Counted from the first letter of the stretch, positions 14,153 to 21,687 are shown. The stretch: DNA of 21,687 nt from UBA7236 sp043727235 (GCA_043727235.1 JAYSYX010000360.1:1-21687); one strand, 5' to 3'. Numbers and translations: made by a program. The notes: generated by a model from the letters alone, not told the origin.

Positions 14153-15325
14153 ATGGTGATCTGGCAAATTATATTCTGGTTTTGTGTGCTGTGTTTGTTG
14201 CATAGTTATATTTTTTATCCCCTCATATTAAATATTTTGTCAAAACACAAAAAAATAAGCACGCCAGAAATTTCAGCAGAGGCTCAACCGATGGTGAGTG
14301 TAATTATGTCGGTGTTCAATGAAGAAAAAGTACTGGAGAAAAAGATAAGGACAGTTTTTTTAACAAATTATCCCGCGGATAAATTAGAATTGGTAATTGG
14401 TTCTGATGGCAGCACCGACAAAACTGATAATATTATTGAAAATTTCATTAAAGAAGGATATCGAATTCAGTTTAAAAAATTTGGAGGGAGAAGTGGTAAA
14501 TCAAATATTATAAATGCATTGATCCCGGACGTAAAAGGGCTACTCTATATTCTCACCGATGCCAATATTTTGTTTGATGAGAATACAATTCCTTTTTTGG
14601 TTAGGCATTTTAAAAATGAGAAGATAGGACTTGTTGGTGCTAATGTGATCAACACGGGTTTACTGAAGGAAGGCATTTCATTCCAGGAAGAAACGTACAT
14701 CCGCAGAGAAAATAAAATTAAGTACCAGGAAGGATTGATCTGGGGAACTATGATGGGTGCCTTTGGTGCATGTTATGCTATTCGATCTTCATTATTTAAG
14801 GTGATACCCCAAAATTTTCTGATGGAGGATTTTTACATCACCTTGGGGGTGATAAATACAGGAAAATTATCGATTAGTGATCCTGAAGCTAAAGTGTATG
14901 AGGATGTTTCTAATCTTGTAGAGGAGGAATTCAAAAGGAAGATCAGGATCTCCGCGGGAAATTTTCAGAATTTAGGTGTCTTTTACAAATTGCTTTTAAA
15001 TCCTTTCACTGGTGCGGGATTCAGCTTTCTATCGCATAAAGTTCTTCGCTGGAAAGGTCCGTTTTTTCTCATTTTAGCATTAGTATCCAGTGCGTTTTTA
15101 TCTGAGCAGAACTTATTTTACAGGATTCTGTTCTTTTTGCAATTGGCGGGATTGATTACCCCCTTCATCGACAAACTCTTAAGCAGCGTAAATATCCATA
15201 ACTTTGCACTTCGGTTGATCGCCTATTTTTATACGATGAACCTGGCATTATTACTAGGATTTATTAAATGGATCAGAGGTATTAAGTCAAATACCTGGAA
15301 TCCCACACAGCGCAACATAGATTAA
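14153..15325 (+). CDS. Membrane-bound glycosyltransferase family 2 (processive-type architecture)
   Basis: 390 aa. One N-terminal membrane helix (about 5-30) is followed by a cytoplasmic GT-A domain and two or three C-terminal helices (about 295-375). Catalytic landmarks: SVIMSVFNEE (49-58), GSDGSTDKT (83-91), TDANI (135-139), MEDF (224-227, the probable catalytic base region) and KRKIRISAGNFQ (261-272), in the place of the Q/RxxRW motif of polysaccharide synthases. The architecture resembles BcsA/IcaA-like enzymes that polymerise or extend a chain at the membrane. The imperfect final motif means that processivity is uncertain. It lies between a GT4 with zero spacing and ribBA 15 bp downstream. 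Confidence 0.87.
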   Translation: MVIWQIIFWFCVLCLLHSYIFYPLILNILSKHKKISTPEISAEAQPMVSVIMSVFNEEKVLEKKIRTVFLTNYPADKLELVIGSDGSTDKTDNIIENFIKEGYRIQFKKFGGRSGKSNIINALIPDVKGLLYILTDANILFDENTIPFLVRHFKNEKIGLVGANVINTGLLKEGISFQEETYIRRENKIKYQEGLIWGTMMGAFGACYAIRSSLFKVIPQNFLMEDFYITLGVINTGKLSISDPEAKVYEDVSNLVEEEFKRKIRISAGNFQNLGVFYKLLLNPFTGAGFSFLSHKVLRWKGPFFLILALVSSAFLSEQNLFYRILFFLQLAGLITPFIDKLLSSVNIHNFALRLIAYFYTMNLALLLGFIKWIRGIKSNTWNPTQRNID

Positions 15326-15340
15326 ATACTAAAAAACGAC

Positions 15341-16555
15341 ATGGACGAAATAAAATTAAATACCATCCCGGAAGCAATTGAGGATATAAAAAACGGCAAA
15401 CTCATAATTGTAGTTGACGATGAAAATCGCGAAAATGAAGGTGATTTTATCACTGCCGCCCGAAATGCTACTCCCGAGATCATCAATTTTATGGCAACAC
15501 ATGGAAGAGGTTTGATATGTGCACCCTTAATTGAAGATCGCTGCGAGGAACTGGGTTTGAGTTTGATGGTGGATGATAATACTGCGTTACATTCCACACA
15601 GTTTACCGTTTCGGTGGATCTTATCGGACATGGCTGCACAACAGGTATCAGTTCCATCGACAGGTCTCTTTGTGTGAAAGCATTGATAGATCCTGAAATA
15701 CAAGCTAAAGATCTTGCGCGTCCGGGTCATATTTTTCCTTTGCGTGCTAAAAAGGGCGGAGTTTTAAGAAGAACAGGACATACCGAAGCAGCAATTGATC
15801 TTGCACGTTATGCCGGTTTTGAACCTGCCGGCGTTTTGGTTGAGATAATGAATGAGGATGGCACCATGGCCCGCTTGCCCGACCTTATGAAAGTTGCTGA
15901 AAAACACGACCTTAAAATAATTTCCATCAAAGATCTGGTAGAATACCGTCTTCAGAAGGAAACTCTCATCACAAAAGAAGTTGCAGTTACTCTTCCGACT
16001 AAATACGGAAATTTTGAATTGCATGCTTACACTCAAACCACTACGGGAGAGGTACATCTCGCTTTAGTAAAAGGCACATGGAATGAAGATGATGCAGTTA
16101 TGGTTCGTGTACACTCTTCCTGCGCTACCGGCGATATTCTCGGTTCGTTGCGCTGTGATTGTGGCGACCAATTGCATGCAGCCATAAAAATGATAGAAAA
16201 AAACGGAACAGGCGTATTATTATATATGCAGCAGGAGGGCAGGGGAATAGGATTATTAAATAAACTAAAAGCCTATAAATTGCAGGAAAATGGAATGGAC
16301 ACTGTGGAAGCAAATTTAGAACTCGGTTTCACTATGGACCAGCGCGATTATGGAGTTGGTGCACAAATTCTGCGTAACCTGGGTATTCGAAAACTTAAAC
16401 TAATAACGAATAACCCTAAAAAGCGGGTAGCTTTGAAGGGTTACGGGTTAGAAATTGTGGACAATATCAAGATAGAGATTGCCCCTAACTCTCACAATGA
16501 GTCTTACCTCCTAACCAAGAGGGATAAAATGGGCCACGAAATCCTTAAGGGTTAA
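15341..16555 (+). CDS. ribBA: Bifunctional DHBP synthase / GTP cyclohydrolase II
   Basis: 404 aa, the standard length for RibBA. The N-terminal RibB half (1-205) has DDENRENEGD, THGRGLIC and RPGHIFPLRA with RRTGHTEA, converting ribulose-5-phosphate to 3,4-dihydroxy-2-butanone-4-phosphate. The C-terminal RibA half has the zinc ligands C261, C272 and C274 (SSCATGD and RCDCG), QQEGRGIGL and the DQRDYGVGAQIL stretch. It opens GTP to the pyrimidine precursor. Together these feed both branches of riboflavin synthesis. Only 15 bp separate it from the upstream glycosyltransferase, so there is no room for an FMN riboswitch directly in front. It probably depends on the operon promoter near 12940 or one inside the glycosyltransferase genes. 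Confidence 0.96.
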   Translation: MDEIKLNTIPEAIEDIKNGKLIIVVDDENRENEGDFITAARNATPEIINFMATHGRGLICAPLIEDRCEELGLSLMVDDNTALHSTQFTVSVDLIGHGCTTGISSIDRSLCVKALIDPEIQAKDLARPGHIFPLRAKKGGVLRRTGHTEAAIDLARYAGFEPAGVLVEIMNEDGTMARLPDLMKVAEKHDLKIISIKDLVEYRLQKETLITKEVAVTLPTKYGNFELHAYTQTTTGEVHLALVKGTWNEDDAVMVRVHSSCATGDILGSLRCDCGDQLHAAIKMIEKNGTGVLLYMQQEGRGIGLLNKLKAYKLQENGMDTVEANLELGFTMDQRDYGVGAQILRNLGIRKLKLITNNPKKRVALKGYGLEIVDNIKIEIAPNSHNESYLLTKRDKMGHEILKG

Positions 16556-16556
16556 A

Positions 16557-16964
16557 TCAAGCAACAAGCTTTGGTTCCGTGGCCCGTAGCCTTACATTCA
16601 GCAATTCGTTCACTGACATCAGCTCAACATCGGCCGGTGCAGCTTCAAACGCTACGGGATTGTCGAAAATCAGGATCTTTTTGACGGGTGACTTACCTCC
16701 GTGGTGTAAGCGTTTCGACAGTTTTTGCAAATTGTCGTAGTGCTGTCGTGTTACCTGGTTATCTAAGTTTACACTTACAATAACCCGTTCTACCCCGGTT
16801 TGCGATTCCTTCTGCAGAAGAAAATCAAAACACTTGTTTGTCCAGTTGTATTTGTTGTACAATTTCCAACCGTCGTGGTGACAATACATGTGTTCAAGCG
16901 ACGATTTGATCGGAATCAACATTTCGCTTTTTAAAGGCTCGTTTTTTAATAATGTGTGAAGCAT
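16557..16964 (-). CDS. Unrecognised 135-aa protein
   Basis: The family is not recognised. No signal peptide or membrane helix is seen. The first 70 residues hold several Trp/Tyr/His (MYCHHDGWKLYNKYNW), then alternating strands and helices (VERVIVSVNL, VKKILIFDN) suggest a small alpha/beta domain with a basic linker (KRLHHGGKSPVKK). The stop codon is one base from the ribBA stop on the other strand. An inverted repeat, GGGCCACG (16531-16538) and CGTGGCCC (16578-16585), spans both stops. Upstream, ACCCGTA/TACGGGT lies directly before the start. TTG-N19-TGACCTTG further up is a weak promoter match. Confidence 0.7.
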   Translation of the reverse strand: MLHTLLKNEPLKSEMLIPIKSSLEHMYCHHDGWKLYNKYNWTNKCFDFLLQKESQTGVERVIVSVNLDNQVTRQHYDNLQKLSKRLHHGGKSPVKKILIFDNPVAFEAAPADVELMSVNELLNVRLRATEPKLVA

Positions 16965-16966
16965 AT

Positions 16967-16998
16967 ACCCGTAGTTTAGGTTGTTTCTGATTACGGGT
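16967..16998. other. Inverted repeat before the 135-aa gene
   Basis: ACCCGTA (16967-16973) and TACGGGT (16992-16998) are perfect inverted copies separated by 18 bp. The first arm is two bases from the minus-strand ATG at 16964. It could be an operator or a leader hairpin that affects translation. Confidence 0.4.
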
Positions 16999-17087
16999 GC
17001 AAGGTCACACGAAAAAAAAATACAGGCAAGGAAAAAATTAGCTCAATTCAACAGAGTGTTTGGTACATAGAAATTTCATATCATTTT

Positions 17088-17106
17088 GATAATCAGTTAA
17101 TTATCA
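17088..17106. other. AT-rich hairpin downstream of the peptide gene
   Basis: TGATAAT-CAGTTA-ATTATCA lies about 90 bp past the stop codon of the 50-aa peptide gene on the minus strand. It lacks a T-run, so it is only a possible transcript end. The remaining sequence between 16999 and 17197 shows no gene. Confidence 0.3.
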
Positions 17107-17197
17107 GAATAATATGTGGAAGAAATTAACACATAGGAGTTTAATCCCCCAGATTAATTTAAATAGGAGATTTTTGAGGTGTTAGGGTTGATATAAA

Positions 17198-17350
17198 TTA
17201 ACCGCCAAAGTCAGTATCCCAAGTGCTTCCTCCTTTTGCGTCAGACCCATTGTTATGATACTGTGCATCATTCATTTGTATATTACCATTGTTGTTTGAA
17301 GGGTTAGAAAAGATACCCAAAGACATAAGGATTGAAAAAAGGATTGCCAT
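17198..17350 (-). CDS. Small peptide with hydrophobic N terminus (50 aa)
   Basis: A short open frame, closed by an in-frame TAA seven codons upstream of its only ATG. Residues 1-15 (MAILFSILMSLGIFS) are hydrophobic. They are followed by an Asn/Gly/Ser-rich polar stretch with no Lys except K39. The last 12 residues are KGGSTWDTDFGG, ending in two glycines. It looks like a very short signal or anchor segment plus an exported tail, although the usual positive charge at the N terminus is missing. A promoter match (TTTTTG-N20-TAATTTTA) lies about 48 bp upstream. It diverges from the TPR-like gene starting 214 bp away. A pheromone or pro-peptide, a small membrane peptide, or a chance frame are all possible. 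Confidence 0.5.
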   Translation of the reverse strand: MAILFSILMSLGIFSNPSNNNGNIQMNDAQYHNNGSDAKGGSTWDTDFGG

Positions 17351-17397
17351 AATGTTGAATTTTGAAGGTTAAGTTAATTTAGCTGTTATTTGTATTT

Positions 17398-17431
17398 TAA
17401 AATTAGATCAAAGGTCTGTTACACGCAAAAA
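17398..17431 (-). promoter_or_regulatory. Candidate promoter of the 50-aa peptide gene
   Basis: On the minus strand TTTTTG (17431-17426) and TAATTTTA (17405-17398, one mismatch to TAnnTTTG) are 20 bp apart, the usual spacing for the phylum. A leader of about 40 nt would result. No equally good element was found for the divergent plus-strand gene. Confidence 0.4.
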
Positions 17432-17563
17432 CATGTTTATAGGGAAAACAAATATGCTGACCAATGCAATAAGGGAAGTAAACAAATTTAATATGTGTAT
17501 GCTATCGGGAAGTAATTAGTGACAAAATTAAGGGCTCTAAAATCTGCCATTAGTAACAAAAAT

Positions 17564-19033
17564 ATGAAAAAAATAACGCAACTTATACAAACATTTTCGC
17601 CCAATGAGATCAGCAGTTTGCGCAAGTATTACGCAATAAACAGCAGACAGGACAGCATATTAAGAAATAAACTATTTGAAATTGCCCTCGAAAAGAGCCC
17701 GAAAAGTGACAAGGAAGCCGCAGAGTACTTAGGAACAAAAACCGGTGCAGCTTTTTCGATGTTAAAGAAAAGGTTGTATCATGATGCATTAAAAATTTTA
17801 TTTTGGGGGGAGGGGTCTAAAAGATTCAAATCAAAATTTTATGAAAGTAGGTATCAAGTGCGAATGATGATTATGGAGGCCGATATTCTTTTAGATAGGC
17901 AATTAATTTCAAGTGCAGGTGCTATTTTAAGAAAGGCAGAGCGAATTGCAAATAAATATGAGTTAGTTGAAGAACTTCTACTTCTTAAAGATTTAAAACA
18001 AACAAGGAGATCACTTTCAAAAACAGTACTTGGTTATCACCAGTTAACAAAGGATAAATTTGAACACATTGATGATATTAAAGATAAATTAATTGCACTT
18101 GATTACTATAAACAGATCGTCATGCCGAATTTGGTAAATGCGAATAAAAATTTAAGTTACATTGAGAAATCTAAGGAAGCAAATATTTTATTAAAAAAAT
18201 TAAGCGAAGAGAATTCCAATGCAACAGTGCAATATTATTATTATAGAAGCCAAATTTATTATTTTCATCTTATAAGTGATTATTTAGAGGCTCAAAAGAT
18301 AGCAATTAAATATGCAGAACTTGTAAAGAATAGTCCTGCAGTTCACTCAAAAGATGCAATGGGTTCTGCCGGATTGTATTTGTCTAACATTAATCTACAA
18401 CTTAATAAATATGATGAAACAATCAAATTTGCCAATGAATATATAGACTATTTTTACTTTGGAAGTCCAAATCAAGAATCATTACATGCAAATCTATTTG
18501 TTGCGTATTTATTTAAAAATAACTTTGAAAGTGCACTTGAAGAGATTAAGATAGTAACCGCCTTTAAAATCGTTAAGCCTGGCAATTATATTCATTCACA
18601 ATGGATGTTTTATAAGGCAAATCTTGAATTTGCTCAACAAAATTTTCAGGAATGTCTTGCGCTTCTTCAAAAGCAGACTGTTTTAACAAAGGATAAAGCA
18701 GGTTGGTGGCTTGGGTATAAAATTTTAGAAATGTTATGTATAATTGAATTAAAAAATTATGATTGGTTGGAATATCGAACTGAAACATTTAGAAAATTAC
18801 TAAGTAAAGTCAGAGCTGAAAATATTGCTAGACCAAAATTAATATTACAATTGCTAAAAGCACTAGTTAAAGAAAATTTTAATTACAAATCTGTCGCTAC
18901 AAAATATCAGGATCAACTCAATTTATTGAAGCATAGTAAAGATGAATATAGATGGGATCCAATGGGTTACGAAATCATCCGATTTGATACATGGTGGATG
19001 GAAAAAATGAAGAAACCTGTCAGGCGAAGTTAA
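17564..19033 (+). CDS. Large helical TPR-like protein of unknown function
   Basis: 489 aa from ATG 17564 (MKKITQLIQTFSPNEISSL); a GTG at 17519 would add 15 residues. No signal peptide or membrane segment is present, so it is probably cytoplasmic. The first 80 residues form a distinct helical module (SSLRKYYAINS, LRNKLFEIALEKSP, AAEYLGTKTGAAFSMLKKRL). The rest is a run of amphipathic helix pairs with TPR-like spacing, for example AGLYLSNINLQLNKYDETIKFANEYI and WMFYKANLEFAQQNFQECLALL. No DNA-binding, kinase or nuclease motif is seen. The gene is visibly richer in A and T than its neighbours. It diverges from a 50-aa peptide gene, which recalls peptide-binding TPR regulators, but that link is inference. 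It ends 6 bp from the hemerythrin stop. Confidence 0.75.
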   Translation: MKKITQLIQTFSPNEISSLRKYYAINSRQDSILRNKLFEIALEKSPKSDKEAAEYLGTKTGAAFSMLKKRLYHDALKILFWGEGSKRFKSKFYESRYQVRMMIMEADILLDRQLISSAGAILRKAERIANKYELVEELLLLKDLKQTRRSLSKTVLGYHQLTKDKFEHIDDIKDKLIALDYYKQIVMPNLVNANKNLSYIEKSKEANILLKKLSEENSNATVQYYYYRSQIYYFHLISDYLEAQKIAIKYAELVKNSPAVHSKDAMGSAGLYLSNINLQLNKYDETIKFANEYIDYFYFGSPNQESLHANLFVAYLFKNNFESALEEIKIVTAFKIVKPGNYIHSQWMFYKANLEFAQQNFQECLALLQKQTVLTKDKAGWWLGYKILEMLCIIELKNYDWLEYRTETFRKLLSKVRAENIARPKLILQLLKALVKENFNYKSVATKYQDQLNLLKHSKDEYRWDPMGYEIIRFDTWWMEKMKKPVRRS

Positions 19034-19039
19034 GTTTTA

Positions 19040-19504
19040 TTAATTCCAAAACGCATCCTCTGTATTATCGCAAAATTTTTCTTCCGGGTGTATGCTGCGA
19101 ATAATTTCCAATTGTTGAGGAGTAGCAATTTCCTGCACTTCGTTAAAAAGTATCCTTTCCTCAAAGCGTATATGTTTTTCCAGTTCAGTTTGAATTTTTT
19201 GGAGTGAGCCTTCGATATTGGCCGAATCATTAAATAATTCTCGCAGGAGTTGGTGTTGTTCAAGAGCTTCCTGCACTCGATGATTCTCATTCCCCAAGAT
19301 AGTAAAAACATATTTTTCTTCCACTTCAAAATGTTGTAATAAGTGGGTTTTATAAAACCAATCGCAATAATTTTTTATCCTTTGTATTTCCACTCTTTTA
19401 GCAAAACCAGTTTTGATTTTCCAGCAGAGTAGAAGTGCCTGATGGTGTTCTCTGCTAAGAGGCGCGAGGAATTCATTTCTTTTTATCGGTTTTTTGTTCT
19501 CCAT
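19040..19504 (-). CDS. Hemerythrin-like (HHE) domain protein
   Basis: 154 aa. The four-helix HHE fold is recognised from its metal-site pattern: H20/H21 in LSREHHQAL, H58 and E62 in HFEVEE, H84 in EQHQLL, and H111 and E115 in KHIRFEE. These can hold a di-iron centre that binds oxygen, nitric oxide or peroxide in known relatives. No signal peptide is present, so it is cytoplasmic. The opening with PLSREHHQALLLCWKI is typical of bacterial HHE proteins of unknown exact role. It starts 31 bp after the histidine kinase stop on the same strand, so the two are probably one transcript and may act in one redox or oxygen response. Confidence 0.85.
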   Translation of the reverse strand: MENKKPIKRNEFLAPLSREHHQALLLCWKIKTGFAKRVEIQRIKNYCDWFYKTHLLQHFEVEEKYVFTILGNENHRVQEALEQHQLLRELFNDSANIEGSLQKIQTELEKHIRFEERILFNEVQEIATPQQLEIIRSIHPEEKFCDNTEDAFWN

Positions 19505-19535
19505 GTTTAAGCAAAAATCCAGAGGGTGGATTATT

Positions 19536-20615
19536 TTAATGATCTAATTTCAAAAACACTCTAAACTCAGATCCTTCATTAGGTTTGCTATGCAACAATA
19601 CCTTTCCGCCGGTGCTGTTCACAATTTCCTTTACCAGGTAGAGTCCTATGCCTGAACCTTCAATTTCGTTTTCGAGGCGATAGTATTTGGCGAAAATGGC
19701 TTCGTGTTTTTCCGGATCTATACCAATACCATTGTCTTTTACAGAGATTATAACAAAGTTGTCGCTGCGTGTGGTGGTGATTAAAATTTCGGGAGTACGG
19801 TCGGCCGATTTAAATTTGATGGCATTATTCACCAGATTATATACGATACTGCGCAGTTTCCGTCGGGAGTAGGTTATCTCAGAAACGTTTATATCACTTT
19901 TTATCACAACTCCGGAAGCCCTGATAATTTCGTTGAGGGTAAGGCGAACATCTTCCAGTATATGTTCAAAATTGAGCAATTCTACCTCAGCCTTGTATCT
20001 ATGTTCCGTTTTGCGGGTTTCGGTGAGGTCTTTAATAAGAAGGTGCATTTTTGTGAGCGCAGAGTCCACTATTGTTAAAAGAGAATGAAACTCCTGCTGG
20101 TCCTCGGGGGAAACACTTTTGAACAGTTCTATTGCCATCACCAGGTTGGAGAGGGGGTTTTTTATGTCGTGTGAAATAGTATCCAGCAAAATTTCGTGGT
20201 CGGCTATCAGCTTTTCCTGTTCCTTAAGGTCCTTTATGCGCATGGTAATTTCCACAAAAGTGATAATAACCCCGTCGGTCTTATTATCGCGCATCCTCAC
20301 ATAGGGAATTATATTCATCTGATACCAACGCATATCTGTGGTTTGGATCTCCTTTTCGAGAATTACGTTGCTATCAATTACCTGTTGTATATTTTCGATA
20401 ATGGTGGGAAAACGGAAGTTATCCTTTATGTCGTCAATGGGCCTTCCAATATCAGTTTTGGCAAGATTGAACTGTTTCATTGCCGGCGGTGTAAATTTTT
20501 GTAATTTGAGGTTGCCGTCAATAAATAATTGAGGTATAATGGTATTGCGGAAATAATTTTCGAGTTCGTCGTTGTGCTCTGTAAGCGATTTTATTTGTTT
20601 ATTCTTGTCGAACAT
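19536..20615 (-). CDS. PAS-domain sensor histidine kinase, no membrane segment
   Basis: 359 aa. A short coiled-coil start (KSLTEHNDELENYF) leads into a PAS domain (about 20-125) with IDGNLKLQKFTPPAMKQFNL and DIGRPIDDI. This closely recalls the PAS domain of CheB/CheR-PAS hybrid proteins. The dimerisation helix has the phospho-acceptor H149 in DTISHDIKNPLSNL. The ATPase domain has an N box (YNLVNNAIKF), DNGIGID and GSGIGLYLVKEIV, all intact. No membrane helix is seen, so it senses a cytoplasmic signal. No response regulator is adjacent, so its partner is elsewhere. It probably heads an operon with the hemerythrin-like gene. Confidence 0.9.
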   Translation of the reverse strand: MFDKNKQIKSLTEHNDELENYFRNTIIPQLFIDGNLKLQKFTPPAMKQFNLAKTDIGRPIDDIKDNFRFPTIIENIQQVIDSNVILEKEIQTTDMRWYQMNIIPYVRMRDNKTDGVIITFVEITMRIKDLKEQEKLIADHEILLDTISHDIKNPLSNLVMAIELFKSVSPEDQQEFHSLLTIVDSALTKMHLLIKDLTETRKTEHRYKAEVELLNFEHILEDVRLTLNEIIRASGVVIKSDINVSEITYSRRKLRSIVYNLVNNAIKFKSADRTPEILITTTRSDNFVIISVKDNGIGIDPEKHEAIFAKYYRLENEIEGSGIGLYLVKEIVNSTGGKVLLHSKPNEGSEFRVFLKLDH

Positions 20616-21080
20616 TGTTGATGTTTATGTGATCGTGGCAACAGCTCGTAACTGCGAGGAACACAGGTTGTAGGGTGACACGTCAAGTAAAACTATGCAT
20701 ACCGATAATAACGGTAGAGCTAAATTTTCATAAATATAGGCAGAAACGGAAGTAAAACATAATTTAGACTAAAACCGGTCCTAAAGGGTTGATTTATAAA
20801 CGATTGATTTTAGGTGTTTAAGCAATGGAAAAGTTTTTTTATGAGGGTATTTGGTGGAAGCTGTATAAGATTTATACTTATGGGTTTCTAATTTGAGTTC
20901 ATCTAAATAACAATCATTGGCCATTAATTGTAGCCTTATTCGGGTAAAGGGTGGTTTTTAGTGAAAAAATGAGCATTTATTTAATTAGCAAATTATAATT
21001 CTGCAAGATTGGAGGAAATACCTTTTATATAAAATGGATATCCTTCATTAATTTATATGTAATATTTCTTCTAATCAGCT
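20616..21080. other. 465-bp intergenic region
   Basis: I see no convincing gene. CTCG-TAACTG-CGAG (20645-20658) and TACCG-ATAATAA-CGGTA (20700-20716) are short inverted repeats upstream of the histidine kinase and could be operator sites. A 23-codon frame starts at 20825 but lacks supporting signals. A single ATTAGCAA unit, like those before ffh, lies near 20983. Confidence 0.4.
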
Positions 21081-21524
21081 TTAAACATTTTCATTGTTTT
21101 TCATTTTGATTAAAACATCTCTCAATTCTGCGCACTTCTCATAGTTTTCCTTATTTAACTCATTCAGTAATTTTTCTTCAATTTTTTCTATACTCGCGGT
21201 AGAAATTTTCAGTTTTAACCACCTTTGAGTTAGTCCATCAATTGTTTCAGTTGATAAATGATTTGCGTAATGATTTTCCTTATTTCTAAATTCATTTGAA
21301 AGGTCAATCATCCATACTGAGTTTTCGATACTTAAAAACCATTGACTGGTACGATTTTGTATATCCATTAAAAAGGAATTACATTCTTTGCATTCCCTGG
21401 TATGATTTAACCAATCAAAACCCCTTGGAAATTCAATAGTTATATAGTTATAGTCAAATCTTAAAAAAAAAGACTCATCTATTTCTATGGATTCTTCAGT
21501 TAGAAAATTGAAAATATATGCCAT
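21081..21524 (-). CDS. Small protein with CxxC pair and C-terminal UVR-like motif
   Basis: 147 aa, with no signal peptide. The N-terminal half is strand-rich and contains RECKECNSF, a lone CxxC pair. The C-terminal helix reads EEKLLNELNKENYEKCAELR followed by DVLIKMK. This fits the UVR motif (acidic helix, E-x-Y/F-E-x-A/C-A-x-x-R-D) found in UvrB, UvrC, ClpC and McsA, where it mediates protein contacts. The rest of the protein matches no UVR family I recognise. Its role may be an adaptor, possibly metal-binding through the cysteines, but one CxxC alone is weak evidence. The start is the only ATG before an AT-rich intergenic stretch. Confidence 0.65.
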   Translation of the reverse strand: MAYIFNFLTEESIEIDESFFLRFDYNYITIEFPRGFDWLNHTRECKECNSFLMDIQNRTSQWFLSIENSVWMIDLSNEFRNKENHYANHLSTETIDGLTQRWLKLKISTASIEKIEEKLLNELNKENYEKCAELRDVLIKMKNNENV

Positions 21525-21605
21525 ATAAAGACTTTAAACATTTATTTAGTATAAATAATTTTAGAAAAGATTACCTGCTACTAAATTACGAAAATAGTTT
21601 AAAGT

Positions 21606-21687
21606 ATGAAACAAAATACTGTAATTGATTCAATTTTGTCCTACCAGTTCCGTAATAAAAAATTCCAAAATGGTTTTGGATTTAAAA
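21606..21687 (+). CDS. Possible 5' end of a gene running off the window
   Basis: An ATG at 21606 opens a frame (MKQNTVIDSILSYQF...) that stays open for all 27 remaining codons to the window edge. It diverges from the UVR-motif gene. Nothing identifies a family, and no promoter match was found in the 81-bp gap, so it could be a chance frame. Confidence 0.35.
   Translation, partial: MKQNTVIDSILSYQFRNKKFQNGFGFK

Noticed and set aside
15326..15340. FMN riboswitch in front of ribBA
   Set aside because: Only 15 bp lie between the upstream stop and the ribBA start, and no riboswitch-like conserved sequence is visible inside the upstream gene end.
20825..20896. 23-codon frame (MEKFFYEGIWWKLY...)
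   Set aside because: Very short, no promoter match and no partner; treated as chance in AT-rich DNA.

Overview
This window looks like chromosomal DNA of a member of the Bacteroidota. Four things support that. One protein carries a type IX secretion (T9SS) C-terminal sorting domain. Upstream regions hold Bacteroidota-type promoter elements (TTG around -33, TAnnTTTG around -7) and lack clear Shine-Dalgarno sequences. The GAPDH is the long form with an N-terminal extension, and the small START/SRPBCC protein is of a type typical of the phylum. The DNA is AT-rich. I cannot place it below phylum from sequence alone. No rRNA, tRNA, CRISPR array, integrase or intact insertion sequence was found.

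Left part (1-4686): the 3' end of an ArsC/Spx-family gene is followed by a large secreted protein built around a lysyl-oxidase-like catalytic domain, with copper-ligand histidines and both cofactor-forming residues present. A clear terminator follows. Next comes about 600 bp of non-coding DNA filled with related palindromic elements and a decaying ~163-bp tandem repeat. A GT4 glycosyltransferase then ends inside an array of 7-bp repeats, and a second repeat island separates it from the next gene.

Core part (4687-9033): minus-strand housekeeping genes ffh (signal recognition particle GTPase, followed by a MORN-like secreted protein) and gap, then the START-like protein on the plus strand.

Envelope part (9007-16555): a conserved-looking unknown gene diverges, with start codons two bases apart, from an LptF/LptG-type permease that is translationally coupled to a PAP2 phosphatase. 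After a palindrome-bearing gap, a GT2 polyprenyl-phosphate-sugar-synthase-like gene diverges from a tight run GT4 - membrane GT2 - ribBA. The permease, phosphatase and three glycosyltransferases fit lipid-linked glycan or LPS work. ribBA makes two riboflavin precursors and appears to share their transcript.

Right part (16557-21687): an unknown 135-aa protein is followed by a divergent pair, a 50-aa peptide gene with a hydrophobic N terminus facing a ~490-residue helical TPR-like protein. This peptide/TPR pair is my best candidate for an undescribed system, although the evidence is only architectural. A PAS histidine kinase and a hemerythrin-like protein form a probable operon. The window closes with a UVR-motif protein and the start of a possible gene running off the end.
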